Shown: positions 21,558 through 31,893 of the stretch, in pieces
Layout of the letters: each line of letters starts with the position of its first letter
Numbering within the stretch: position 1 is the first letter of the stretch
Assembly: GCA_030734395.1 (NCBI GenBank)
Contig: JAUZTG010000020.1
Coordinates: 1,984,001-2,048,000, forward strand
Reading direction: 5' to 3'
DNA: 64,000 nucleotides
Source: Sarocladium kiliense
Lineage: Eukaryota > Ascomycota > Sordariomycetes > Hypocreales > Sarocladiaceae
Notes under the pieces: generated by a model
Told to the model about the DNA's origin: nothing
The model's database searches: none
Seen by the model: the letters and a program-made list of their open reading frames with translations, nothing else
Made by a program: the position numbers and the translations under genes

Positions 21558-22264
21558 GCCCTAGCAATATCTATATTACGGAGTGAAGCGTTTGACGGCG
21601 ACATATCAAAGCTCCGAGAAAACACCACTGGTACGTAGAGTAAGTTACGTTCCCAAGTTGAGTCAAAACTTAACTTTCCCGGCCATCGGAACGAGCTCCG
21701 ACATCAGAATCCGAACTCCGAGGCCGATACGTGCGACAGGATAGGGCCGGCGTCCGTCAGTCGGAGAGTGATATCGGCGAAATCAAGATCTCGGCCAAGG
21801 ATCCGGGGGCAACTCTCAACTCTCCGCCGCTCTTAAAAATTTGGACAGCGCAATTTATAAATGTTCGGCCCCCCCTAGATCATCGTCACCCCTAAATTCC
21901 CGGGCCTGGATGGCTCTTCAGAACTTGCCTTCAGGGGCTGTTTCTTGCCAAAAAATCAGGCGGGAGTCTCTCCGACCGCCCTGATATGTTTGCCTCAGAG
22001 GTGGTTTTCCCAGTCAATGCCGATTGACCATGATGCAAAGGGCCTTCCACGCGTTTTTACTCAACCCTGCCTGGAATCTACCCCAGATTCCCAGAGAGAT
22101 CGAGAGTATAAGAAACATTGGCATATCCAGTATTTAAGAGATACATGTCCCCTCTGTAATCATATTATAAATAAATACTGAGTACTCTTCCGCACACTCA
22201 GCATCACCAAACCTGAGAACGGGGACCGCTTGTGATCAGTTATGGATTGATCAAAATATTCAGT
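21558..22264. promoter_or_regulatory. MetRS promoter, rich in CTCCGA/TCGGAG words
   Basis: 707 bp. CTCCGA at 21612, 21696 and 21716, TCGGAG at 21761, plus several ATCGG/CCGAT words, cluster within about 160 bp upstream of MetRS. The remainder (21900-22264) shows no coding region and holds the 3' end of the next regulator. Confidence 0.55.
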
Positions 22265-24533
22265 TTACCCACATGCTAGAAATCCATCGCTATGGCCATT
22301 CAACAAAGATGGATGCTCAGAAAGCGTGAGCCAGAAGTTGGCCTCGAAATCCTGGAGGCTACTGGTTCCCCAAGGATCCCATAGCTGGCCGTCCCCTCCA
22401 GCCCCTTGTCCCACCGTTGCCTCAACAGACCCCCCGGCCAAATGATTTTGATCTAGCGTGGTGGTCAGACTTTTGTCAAGAATGGCTTTGATCGTTTTAG
22501 TGGCTCCAGAAAGCAACTCATAATTAGCATCCTCTTCGTATACCAATGTGCCAAACTCGATCTCAGTAACCAATACGCCCAACTCTCTTAGGACCTGGGG
22601 AGTTTGCGTTGCCCCGTTTTCTGTTGAGGGTAGCTTCTGAAGCAGAGAGAGACATATGACACCTGCGGCTGCCAGACCGTAGTAAGCCACCAGTAGGAGG
22701 AGTTAGCCTTTATCTGAGCTTTCACACGAGAAAGAGAAACTGGCTTACCTTCCAGGTCAGAGATGTGCCAGAGTGCACAAGGTGATCTTTTAGAACAACA
22801 CCTTCAACTACAAGGCCAAGCATTTCTTGAGCAATGGCATAGAGCTGAGGGTCTGGCTCAGAAACCCGACGTACGAGAGCCAGGCGCAGAAGAAATAAGA
22901 CGTGAAGATGGTTGAGTCTTATCCCGAGCATGAGATCCAGCTCCAAAGGTGGCCGATCGAACGACTTCATCGGTGTTTGAAGGCGAAAGTGTCGGGGCAG
23001 GGAGGACCATTGTAGCTCAGCGTTGGTCTGTATCCGACTGTGGAGGTTAGTAAAGTTCTCAATCCAGATGAAAGCTAACCAACCTTGCTTTGCCAAGTCT
23101 CTCTTCATGGCGTTCTTCTCCAAAGAGCTCAACTATAATGTCCTCTTTAAGAATCGCACACAAAGCTGCCCAGCGGGCATCCGCAAATAAATCCAGCCGA
23201 GTCTCGGGTCCCCACTCATGTGAGTAGTATGCGTCAAGGCTGAGTTGGCGGAAGTGGCAAAATTTCCTGGATATGCGAGGAGGTCGTCCAAGAAAGATAG
23301 AAACATTCTTATCAGCAGAGTAGGAGGATGCAAAGGCAGCTTGGCGAATGCTCTTGAGAAATTGAGGTACAGGACCATTACACTCAAGCTCCTGGTGGTA
23401 TCCGAGAGCGAATACAGAACTCGAAAGATCGCCCAGCTTCCTCCAGGACTCAAAGCCTAGCTCAAGATTAGACGCGACTGATTCTATCGCAAAAGGGCTT
23501 TGACACACTTTGATCCCCATCAACGAGGGTATGTAAAATAAAATTCTCGTACTGCAACACGAACTGCAAGTCGTTCAGACAATCGAGAGAAAGGCAGATA
23601 TCGAGACACCGATCGGCGTAGTGCATGGCCAGCCGGCGGATGTGACGCTTCTTTGACTCTGACTCAAATGGGGACTCATGATGACGAACACCCATGGTAG
23701 CTCTTGAGACGGTAATGAGAAAGAAGCAAATACTCTCCCACCGTGTGTTGTCCTGGCCCAACTGGGCACGAAACTCATCAAGGGTGGTATCAGATGTGAC
23801 AACGAGAGGCCGACTAGAATATGCAAACAGGGATCTAGATATGTCATTGGCATCTCTTGCTCCTTCTGTCCCATCCCCGGCGAGAAGGGATTCCATCGCC
23901 TGGAGGCAGACTTCAGTGAACATGCCTCCCAGGACGAGATTCGCCCCAGTTCGAAGCCACGCCTTGGCAATGCTTAGACATGCTGGAACCTGAGCAAAGC
24001 GGCACAGTTGGTCAATCAGTTCGGCTCCATGAGTAATATGGGCCTCATTGACCATTGCTCGGCGAGATGCTAATGGATGAGCTTGAGATCCAGGGGAACT
24101 GTCCTGTCTTGCTTCCTTAGGCGCAACCGGGAGATGCCCAAAGAGCGCCGTGTGGCTAGATGAACCAAGGTATCCTGGGTTTGGATATGGGTGATGTCTA
24201 GGTAACATGCCCGAAGTAGGTAGAGCGATGGTTGCACCAGGCGGATCAGAGGATTGCCTTTGGATGTCAGTTGTCAATGATTGGACCTCTGAAACGACGC
24301 AGGTCTACTCACCCTACTGACGGCGAGGCAGCTGCATCTAATCCCGAGACAGACGTGGACATCACTACCGATGACGTTGCGTCTTTTCCCTTCTTAAAAG
24401 GCTTCAGGCGATAGACGCAGCGACTTGCCCGATCCTTGGCCCGGCATCGAGAACACACAGGCTGGACATGGTCGCATGCCAGCTTGGAACTGCGACAGGG
24501 CTCACAGGCTGGCTTTCTCCGTTCCTTCGGCAT
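22265..24533 (-). CDS. Zn2Cys6 transcription factor, last intron lacks an AG acceptor
   Basis: Exons 24533-24313, 24257-23509, 23456-23084, 23037-22749, 22690-22265 would give 685 aa. The start at 24533 (MPKERRKPACEPC) puts the zinc cluster at the N-terminus (CEPCRSSKLACDHVQPVCSRC...C). An ATG at 24605 is upstream in frame. Introns 1-3 (55, 52, 46 nt) are canonical with CTGAC, CTAAT and CTAAC branch sites, and the joins restore DGDQSFESWRKLGDL and GKASRIQTNAELQW. Intron 4 has GTAAGC and a GCTAAC branch, but the position required to restore TWK-VAYYGLAAAG ends CCTACTG, TG instead of AG; no nearby AG keeps frame. The family motifs SADKNVSIFLGRPPR, LPRHFRL and RLNHLHVLFLLRL support a fungal_trans regulator. 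It is probably damaged at its C-terminus, or the base is a sequence error. Confidence 0.8.
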
Positions 24534-24797
24534 AGCTTCGTTGACGGCAAGGCTGGGATGGTGAATGGGGAGGGAAAAAGGCCGAGTGTGTCGGCTCGGC
24601 GTCATTCTACTCCGACCATTTCGCCCCGGACTCGGACAAGTGAGCAGCTACTCCGCAAAGCTCGGCTTTAAGTTACGGGGCAAGTTAGCGGGCTGGAGAG
24701 ACTACTGACACCGGTCAAGAAATACTAAAGGAGACGTCGGATAATTAAAGCTGTTCACCAACTCCTGTTAAGTATAATAAATAATGTTAAAAAAGAT

Positions 24798-24818
24798 AAA
24801 AAAAAAAAAAAAAAAAAA
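24798..24818 (+). repeat. A21 homopolymer
   Basis: Uninterrupted run of 21 A in an AT-rich stretch. It could be the tail of a retroposed sequence, but no element was recognised next to it. Confidence 0.6.
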
Positions 24819-24906
24819 GGTAGTTAATTGTATGTCTTGCTTCAAGGAATCCTTTAAAGCTCAAACACCACCTTTAGTGTAAGTCGAAAGTGCATCCCTG
24901 CTATAG

Positions 24907-25227
24907 TCAATCTTTACTGGACTTCTGATATTGCAAGACCCGCTTCATGTCCGCCAAAAACTTCGTTTCGTTGACTATGAAGACATAATTAACCTTCTGA
25001 TCTCTTTCGGCCTTTGGGGCGAGAGCCTTGTGGTGCACATTTATTCTCCAGGACGTCGGGCTGGGATACGATGCATCGACATCGACCTTGATGGTAATTA
25101 ATGCTTGTGTGAGAAACGATATAGGGGTTGACACATCACGACCAAGCTGGAACACATCAAGAGTAAGAGGTCCGTGCTTTAGTATTGTCGCACATGAGAA
25201 GATATAGTTCTCTTGTTTTGAGGTCAC
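24907..25227 (-). CDS. Small unrecognised ORF (106 aa), doubtful gene
   Basis: Open from ATG to stop for 106 codons with a mixed, protein-like composition (NYIFSCATILKHGPLTLDVF, then YVFIVNETKFLADMKRVLQ near the end). There is no signal peptide, no membrane segment and no family I recognise. Beginning and end look abrupt, so it may be a fragment of a larger, lost gene. It stands alone between the regulator promoter and an MFS gene. Confidence 0.25.
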   Translation of the reverse strand: MTSKQENYIFSCATILKHGPLTLDVFQLGRDVSTPISFLTQALITIKVDVDASYPSPTSWRINVHHKALAPKAERDQKVNYVFIVNETKFLADMKRVLQYQKSSKD

Positions 25228-26607
25228 CTATCATGTACGTAGTACTTCAGCTATTTTACGAGGGTAGACATTTGCTCGCGCCTATCACCCTGGCAGCTCA
25301 TAATAAATATCCCGCGCGCGCGGACGGCGACTTGAAGGCGCTCCCAATTTCGGCGACTTCAATCTCGCTGTAATTGCGGCGAACTCAACCCCAATCTTTC
25401 CTATGGTCGATCAGGTGAGAGCCGACTATCCGCTTGCGGCACTGCCACATTTGCAGTCTACCTGCTGATACTTGGCTGCATTCCGAGGTGGCTCTGGTCG
25501 TGGTGCAGAACCATGACACCGTGACTTACACCAGATACTATCACCGCCAGCCACTATGTAGTCGACCCAACATCGTTTGTGCCAGTCGTCTAGCTCACTG
25601 TCACTTGGCGGTTGGAATTTCCCTCTCTATTACTGGATGTTCTCTTTAATTTAATCAAGTCATCATTTGCAATGCTGACAAGAGCAGATGTACAGCAAAT
25701 GGGTCCTTTTGCGAGTAGCTTTTGCCTACTTTGCATTACGTTTGAGGAAGGCCTAGTGATTTAGACTGACACAATCAGTTTCCCCCAAGTCCTTGATAAT
25801 CAAAATCACTGATAGCACTTACTCACCCAGATCGAGTCTTCGTGTCGTAGCGAGAAGACGCTCGGTGCGATGAGGAGGTGCCTCTCGGTGGTGAGTAAGG
25901 CAATGAGGGTGACCTGTGGACGCCTCTGAGGTTCCTGGCGGCTTTCGGGGGCAGCCGAGACCTGAAGTCCGGCATCCTGACAGGGGCACGGACCATCCGT
26001 CTCGGATTCGCTTCGATGCAAGCTGCATGGAGTGTGGCCCGAAGTAGAAAATGATCCATGCTTAGGGCTGAGGGGCCAATCAATACTCCCCCCATATCAT
26101 GTCATGCCGCTGGTCTTCCATATATAAGGCACCTTGCGTTGTTGGCTGGCTGCAGCCTTGTGCATGCGTGCTATGCAACCAACCAGGCTCATTCCCAACA
26201 GGACCATGGCCCTGCTTTGCCTGTTGGCTTGCCTGATGCGTCGTGACATCGGCGTTCGGGCAGAATTGCAACAGCCGCCGCATTTCAAGTCCGTCGGTCT
26301 CTGGCGCTTGCTACCAGCAAGCTAAGCCATGCAACGTGGAAGAGAGACGGGGGTATCTTCCTTATCTTACTTATGTATTGATTCGCTTCTGCAGTACTCC
26401 GTACCTTTGGTGCCTGTTCTTAGATGAAAGTCATGTTCCCCCCTCAACTCTCACATCCCATTAGCCTCAGCTTTTCTTTTTTCCCCTTTTCGCCCCGACT
26501 TCTCCTGGCGTCCCGAATCTCAACAGATAGTATCTGACTCCGCCGTCCCATCTCGAAAGAGGAGCCAAGCAAGCCTAGGTTGATCAATTGACTGCCAGCT
26601 TCCCCAA

Positions 26608-28713
26608 ATGGCTCCCATAGAACCTGAGCGTGCCGCCCCAGACGTCGAGAAGGCGACGACCCAATCTTCCGTTGAAGGGCGAGATTTTGAGAATCAACAG
26701 CGACTGCCAGGCAAGGATGAACAGCATGAACTCCAAACCACCGTCGTTAGTCCAGCTGCAGACCCAAGCTCGGTGGCAGCCACGACGACGGGAGCGTCAA
26801 CACCAGCAGCCTCGGACGCCCTGGCTGGCTTCCCTCTCGTCGCCGTCATCGTCGGCGTCTCCCTCGGATCCTTCCTCATGTCATTAGACGTCTTCATTAT
26901 TGCCACGGTAAGCTGTGTGTTTTCCCTTCACCCATCCTTCCCCTTGCGCTTTTTTCTCCGTCTTTTTGCTGTGGTATATTTCTTGTCATTCCCCCCGTAC
27001 TGACATTGGTCCTCTTTCATGCCATTCCATCCATCACGGCCGAGTTCGAAACGACCTCTCAGATCGCCTGGTACCCAGCTGCCTACTCCCTGACTACATG
27101 CGCCCTCATTCCCCTCGCCGGTAAGATGGCGTCCGTCTTCTCCCTCCGCTGGGTGTACCAGGGTTTCTTTGCCATCTTCCTCGTTGGCAGTGTCGTTTGC
27201 GGCGCCGCATACTCCTCCGAGATGTTCATTGTCGGCCGTGCCCTCGCTGGCGTCGGCGCTTCGGGCGTTGCGAGCTGTGGGTTGACCATCACCCTCACCG
27301 TGAGTTCACCGGCAAAGCGCCCGCTGTACATGGGCATCGTCGGCAGCATGTTTGCGCTTGGTATCATACTCGCGCCTATCATTGGCGGCGCCTTCACTGA
27401 GAAGGCGACCTGGCGCTGGTGTTTCTACGTTAATCTGCCCACCGGCGTCATCACCCTCGCCAGTATGTATTTCTTCTTCCGGCCGCGGCGAATCCACGCC
27501 GAACAGTCGGTTCTGCAGCGTGTGAAGCGGCTGGACATCCTAGGTTGCCTTATGTTCGTGCCCGCCTGCTTCATGTTTCTCATCGCTATGCAGTGGGGCA
27601 ATGTCGAGTACCCGTGGAAATCGGCGATAATTATTGGGCAGTTTGTCGGCGGAGGCGTCCTGATCCTCATCTTTGCGGCCTGGCAGTGGTATATGGGCGA
27701 CTTCGCTCTGATCCCCGGTGTTGTGGTCAAGAGACGCAATGTTTGGGTGGCTTGCATCTTCTCCTTCTGCTACATGGGTGGCCTTACCGTCATGGCCTAC
27801 TACCTACCCGAGTGGTTCCAGGCTGTTCGGGGAGTCAGCCCTCTCAACAGCGGTGTTCGCGTACTGCCATCTGTCATCACTCAAATCATCGGCCTTCTTG
27901 TGGTAGGCGTGATTGGTATGTTACCCCCAGGATGAACCACGTGGAATACAACGTCTCGTTCCGAAGGGCTTACTGATAATACACGATTTATTTCACAGGC
28001 ATCAGACTCGTTTATTACAATCCATGGCCAATCGTTGGATCCGTCCTCATGGCCGTTGCCGCTGGGCTGTTCACCACCTTCACCGCATTCGACACTCCCC
28101 CACGGGAATGGATCGGCTATCAGGTAGTCCAGGGACTCGGCGTCGGCATTACTATGCAGGTTCCCACATTGGTGCTGCAGCAAGACCTCGAGGGCCACCC
28201 TATGCTGCCCGTCGGCGTCTCCATGGGACTGTTCTCGCAATACCTCGGCGCCACTGTCAACCAGGTTATCGCGGGAAGCGTCTTCAACTCCTACCTCAAG
28301 TCATCCCTCAAGGACAAGGGCTTGGCGCCGCGGCAGATTGCGCTTTTGCTCGCAGGCGGTACCGTCAACGTGAGGGTGACTACCAATCGGGCCTTTCCGG
28401 AGTTGTTGGAGCCGGTGTTGGAGGCGTATAACTTCGCGATTACGAGGGTATATGTGAGTTTTCTTCTCCTTTCTATGTGAAAACCGCAGAGGTTGAATTC
28501 TTTTCTTGTATTTTCCCCCTTGCATCTCCTAATTTTTGCTGACACACATGCGTGCGCTGCTAGTTCGTGCCGGTGGTTGCTTGCAGCCTCGGGTTCTTCG
28601 TCGCGCTGGGACTCAAATGGCGGAAAATCAATACTGGCAAGCCAAATAAAGACGGAGGACAAGGCTCGGAAGGGGTGTCGCAAAAAGATGCTAACAAGGG
28701 TTCGACGGCGTAG
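26608..28713 (+). CDS. MFS exporter (DHA2-like, 14-TM type); first intron lacks a clear acceptor
   Basis: Exons 26608-26907, about 27021-27915, 27999-28453, 28564-28713 would give 599 aa. After an 85-residue hydrophilic N-terminus come TM1 (VSLGSFLMSLDVFIIAT), AIPSITAEF, IAWYPAAYSLTTCALIPLAGKM, motif C-like GIILAPIIGGAF and PTGVI. This matches multidrug/toxin H+ antiporters of the plasma membrane. Introns 2 and 3 (83 and 110 nt) are canonical. Intron 1 has GTAAGC and a TACTGAC branch, but the base triplet before the conserved AIPSITAEF is CAT, not CAG. The first AG is at 27043-27044; using it keeps frame but deletes eight conserved residues. Unspliced, translation stops after 131 codons. Either the acceptor is mutated or a shortened protein is made. 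The adjacent regulator suggests co-regulation, unproven. Confidence 0.82.
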
Positions 28714-29640
28714 CGCGACCTTTCGCGTGCATGTTTTCTTTTAGAAGAGCATTCTTTCCCGCTTCTCCTGGTACGGTGGGCGCTTTGTATCTATGCCCAC
28801 GGACTTGTAGAGCGCATCCCCGGTAATACAACAAGATCCACGGCAGAACCTCGATGGCGTCGTAATCCCGTAAAGACTCGCTGAACAACAGGAGCAAGTC
28901 CGCGGGGGCGTCGTCTGGGAAGTCTAAGTACCTGGGCACGAAGAGGTGTGGGTGACGGAAGCGGCTAAGAAGAGGTCGTGGAAACTACCATGACCAGTAT
29001 AAAATCAGAAGACAATCTCGGTCTCTTCTGTCCCGGAATGGTATCGCATTGTACCTCAAGACCGTGTGTCGTGAGTGACGAGATGTTTGAACCAGCTGCC
29101 TTACACTCTGGTAGTGATTTAGATAGTGGCCGTTTCTTAGCGGCAAGTTGCCTAATACGGTCAGCTTCGGCGCGCATGATCGGCCTCCTGCTGCACCCAA
29201 CGCCGGTGGCCGGAGCCAGCATCGGTCCCGCTCTTGAGAGGATCATAAAAAGTCGCCGCTGGGCATTTTCGTCGAGGTACTCCCTGCCTTGTTCTTAGTG
29301 TCACATTCGCGATCTCGTCGGCGCAAGAGGTTTGGGTAACAAGAACTCCGGGGGAACATGGGCAACAAGGGTGGTCCAGTGATGAGAACAAGACGTGCTT
29401 TCGCCGTCTGCGATTCGATTAGCTGCCTCCTGCTTCACCAAAAGTCTAGACTTAGCGGACATGGTGTACCTGGATCCTCTTGAGCGGCAAGGTGCCTGGG
29501 ACAAAGGGCTTCATTCGCATCAAAGCGGATTGGGCTGATTTGAAACCACTTACCATCCTTTTCATCCTACGCACGCACAAGCAGCGCAACTCGACTTCCA
29601 AACAACTTCACTGTGATGCCCGAGTGCGCGCTTGAGAATA

Positions 29641-29985
29641 TCTTCGACGGCCGATGTGTACATTGATGTTGGCACCAACGATCGTGAGTCTTGCGAGGAA
29701 GAACGCAATGGCAAGTGGTGATGCACGATGGCGATGAGGGACGATGCGTCGACTTGTGGTTCCAAGAGAAACTACAAGAATGCCGGGCGTTATGCTTTCA
29801 TGCACGCCAACGAAGGCCACGACGAGCAAATCGAGTCCATGGTCAACGATGACAGGGTGGACTTTCCGAGGATGTACAACAAGCCCATTCAATGGGCCAC
29901 GGGCAACCACTATGGGAATGGCAAGCATTCAACGAATTTCGACATTGGCAGCGACGACAATCCCGGTTGCTTCTACAACTTCTGA
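29641..29985 (+). pseudogene. Possible decayed small protein gene, unrecognised
   Basis: In one frame the stretch reads YIDVGTNDRESCEEERNGKW, a TGA at 29719-29721, then CTMAMRDDASTCG and on to GNHYGNGKHSTNF and a stop at 29983-29985. Cys residues occur on both sides of the TGA. No start codon with a signal peptide could be found upstream. Family unknown; a relic is only one reading. Confidence 0.25.
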
Positions 29986-30391
29986 GCCCTCCAGGACTCG
30001 GGAAAACATGATAGAACCTGGACATTGACTCCTGGCAGAAGAGATTTGATCTGCTCTGGTTGTCGCAACGGGGTGATCGACGAGGCGTTGGACAATTAAT
30101 TCCGAGATACCGAAACGATGTGAGACACACAGAAGAACAGCGGACCTATGTGAAGTCAAGAGGATTAGTTATGCGATATGCCGTACAGACGAGTGAAATT
30201 TGGTGAATGATCAACTTCCTTTGAACTGACATGTAGGTCAAGTTACAAAGACATAATCATTGGGTCAGTAGATTGTTCGAAACAGCTACCAAGTATTTAC
30301 CAGTACAGCGGTAGGCCCTGAACTTGAGGTCATCAGGCCCATCTGACGTTATTCTTCATTAAAGATGAACTCGGGATATGGACTGGTGCTA

Positions 30392-30577
30392 TTATTTTCC
30401 GAGTCCCTGTGAGTTTGTCTTGATTGCCACTCGAGCGACGATGTCTGGTCGGTTGCCCGGGTAGTATCGTGCTAGTTCTTCATTGCTATGGATGAATTTC
30501 GGTCCCGAAAAGATCTCCAGCACTTCTTGGCGAAGAGGCGCAACCGGATCTTGCACCAATGACCACCCCTCGGCATT
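30392..30577 (-). pseudogene. Possible coding fragment, unrecognised
   Basis: About 60 open codons between two stops, without ATG, reading WSLVQDPVAPLRQEVLEIF and NEELARYYPGNRPDIVARV. The composition is protein-like, but no family could be named with confidence and no flanking exon was found. Confidence 0.2.
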
Positions 30578-31269
30578 TCATGCGGGACTCCACAGTCCTT
30601 GTCCCGTCCTAATGCCAAGCATACCTCGATTAGCGACTAGTCACAACGAGATACTACAGTAGAGATGCTCCTGAATGACGTTTACACCGATGCAACCTGT
30701 TTGTGAAAGAAGCAAAGCCGCAGATTTTGTCTCATTGCACGGGAGGCTGGTGCGCAAGAAAGCCTATTGCTGCCCGAAGTGTGAGGAAGCTGCCAATGAA
30801 GGCGTGCCATCATCTACTTCGGACACGCACAGCCCTACGAAGGATTGCCAAGTCGCAGCAAGTGCTTACTTAGTTTAGTCGGGCCCTTGTTTCCTCACTA
30901 GCCATCACCAACCTAGGGACGAGGTTGGCAGTCTGTTGCAGATCTTTGAAGGCAGAAGTCTTGGTAAATAGGATTCCTGACTAGTTGCTGTCCGACCATC
31001 TGAAAGGGGTCAGAGACTCGTTGCTATGACGTCTCGCCAGTGCTTCGTGAAACTATGCAGTGATAGAACGCCTTGGCTGAGGTCAAAGGGTTGAGGTCAA
31101 CGTCATGATCTTTCTGAAGGCCGCAGTCATGCATTCTGGTCCTCGAAGATATTCGTAGTATATAAGCTGGTCATCAATCCATCGACTGACATCAACACAG
31201 CTCTCTCATCTTCAGTTCATTTCTCCAACCATTCATCCAATCAGACATTCACAGACCCATACCGCTACC

Positions 31270-31893
31270 ATGCAGTTCAAGACTCTTGCCTTCCTGGCCG
31301 CCCTGATACCTGCTGCCCTGGCCGACTTCAAGGTCTTTTGTGGCGAGCGCTGCGTGGCCTTTGACGCTGGTGGCTGCGGCGTCAGCTGCATTTTCATGAA
31401 TAACCCTGCCTCTTGCGCAGATGTTGACAACTCGGTTAACTTCCACACCTCGAGCGATGTGTCCGGCTGTGGTGGCGTTCGTTGCGAGGGATGCGACCGG
31501 GCCTTGCCGCCGAGTGAATGGGATATTACCCAGCTTGAGATCAACAACAAGCAGACTTGCACTCCCTCTCAGGAGTACTGGGGCGGCATGGAGGACCCTC
31601 ACTTCAGTAAGGGCTTTTGACATCAACGCTAGAACTATACATCTAACTAATACATACAGCTCTTTACAATGACGGAGGTGTTGTGAACATTCTCGACACG
31701 GATAACAACAACCTTGGCACATGCGTGCGCAACACCGACCCTCAGGTCGTTGAATGCCCCGGACCGTACGGGAACAGTGGTCTGGCAAACCAATTTGACT
31801 GTGAGTTCACGGCCGCTGTACAAGTCCTTGCAGATGTATCCACTAACTATTCAAGGCACTTCTGACCTTTACTTCCTGCGATCGCCGAACTAG
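31270..31893 (+). CDS. Small secreted cysteine-rich protein (effector candidate)
   Basis: Three exons, 171 aa: 31270-31606, 31660-31800, 31856-31893. Both introns (53 and 55 nt) are canonical with CTAAC branch sites and keep frame. Residues 1-18 (MQFKTLAFLAALIPAALA) form a typical signal peptide with cleavage before Asp19. The mature chain of about 153 residues has 12 cysteines, eight of them in the first 75 residues (FCGERC, GGCGVSC, SGCGGVRCEGC), suggesting a disulfide-stabilised extracellular protein. No known domain recognised. It sits alone in gene-poor DNA between coding debris and an MFS exporter, a common setting for plant-associated effectors, but the role is inference. TATAAG lies about 105 bp upstream. 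Confidence 0.8.

Larger units (their letters stand above)
24534..26607. other. 2-kb gap between regulator and MFS exporter
   Basis: The regulator promoter (24534-24700) holds CTCCGA at 24610 and several CTCGG words. An A21 tract follows at 24798, then a possible small ORF at 24907-25227 and GC dinucleotides near 25312. Nothing else recognised; the last 200 bp are the pyrimidine-rich leader of the MFS gene. Confidence 0.45.
28714..31269. other. 2.5-kb gap with coding debris
   Basis: No complete gene. Minus-strand stretches at about 28700-28960 (FPDDAPADLLLLFSES, then LRDYDAIEVLPW) and 28965-29300, a plus-strand stretch 29641-29985 broken by TGA at 29719-29721, and a minus-strand stretch 30392-30577 look protein-like but do not join into a gene. 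TATAAG at 31161-31166 lies about 105 bp before the next start codon and is a likely TATA box. Confidence 0.45.
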
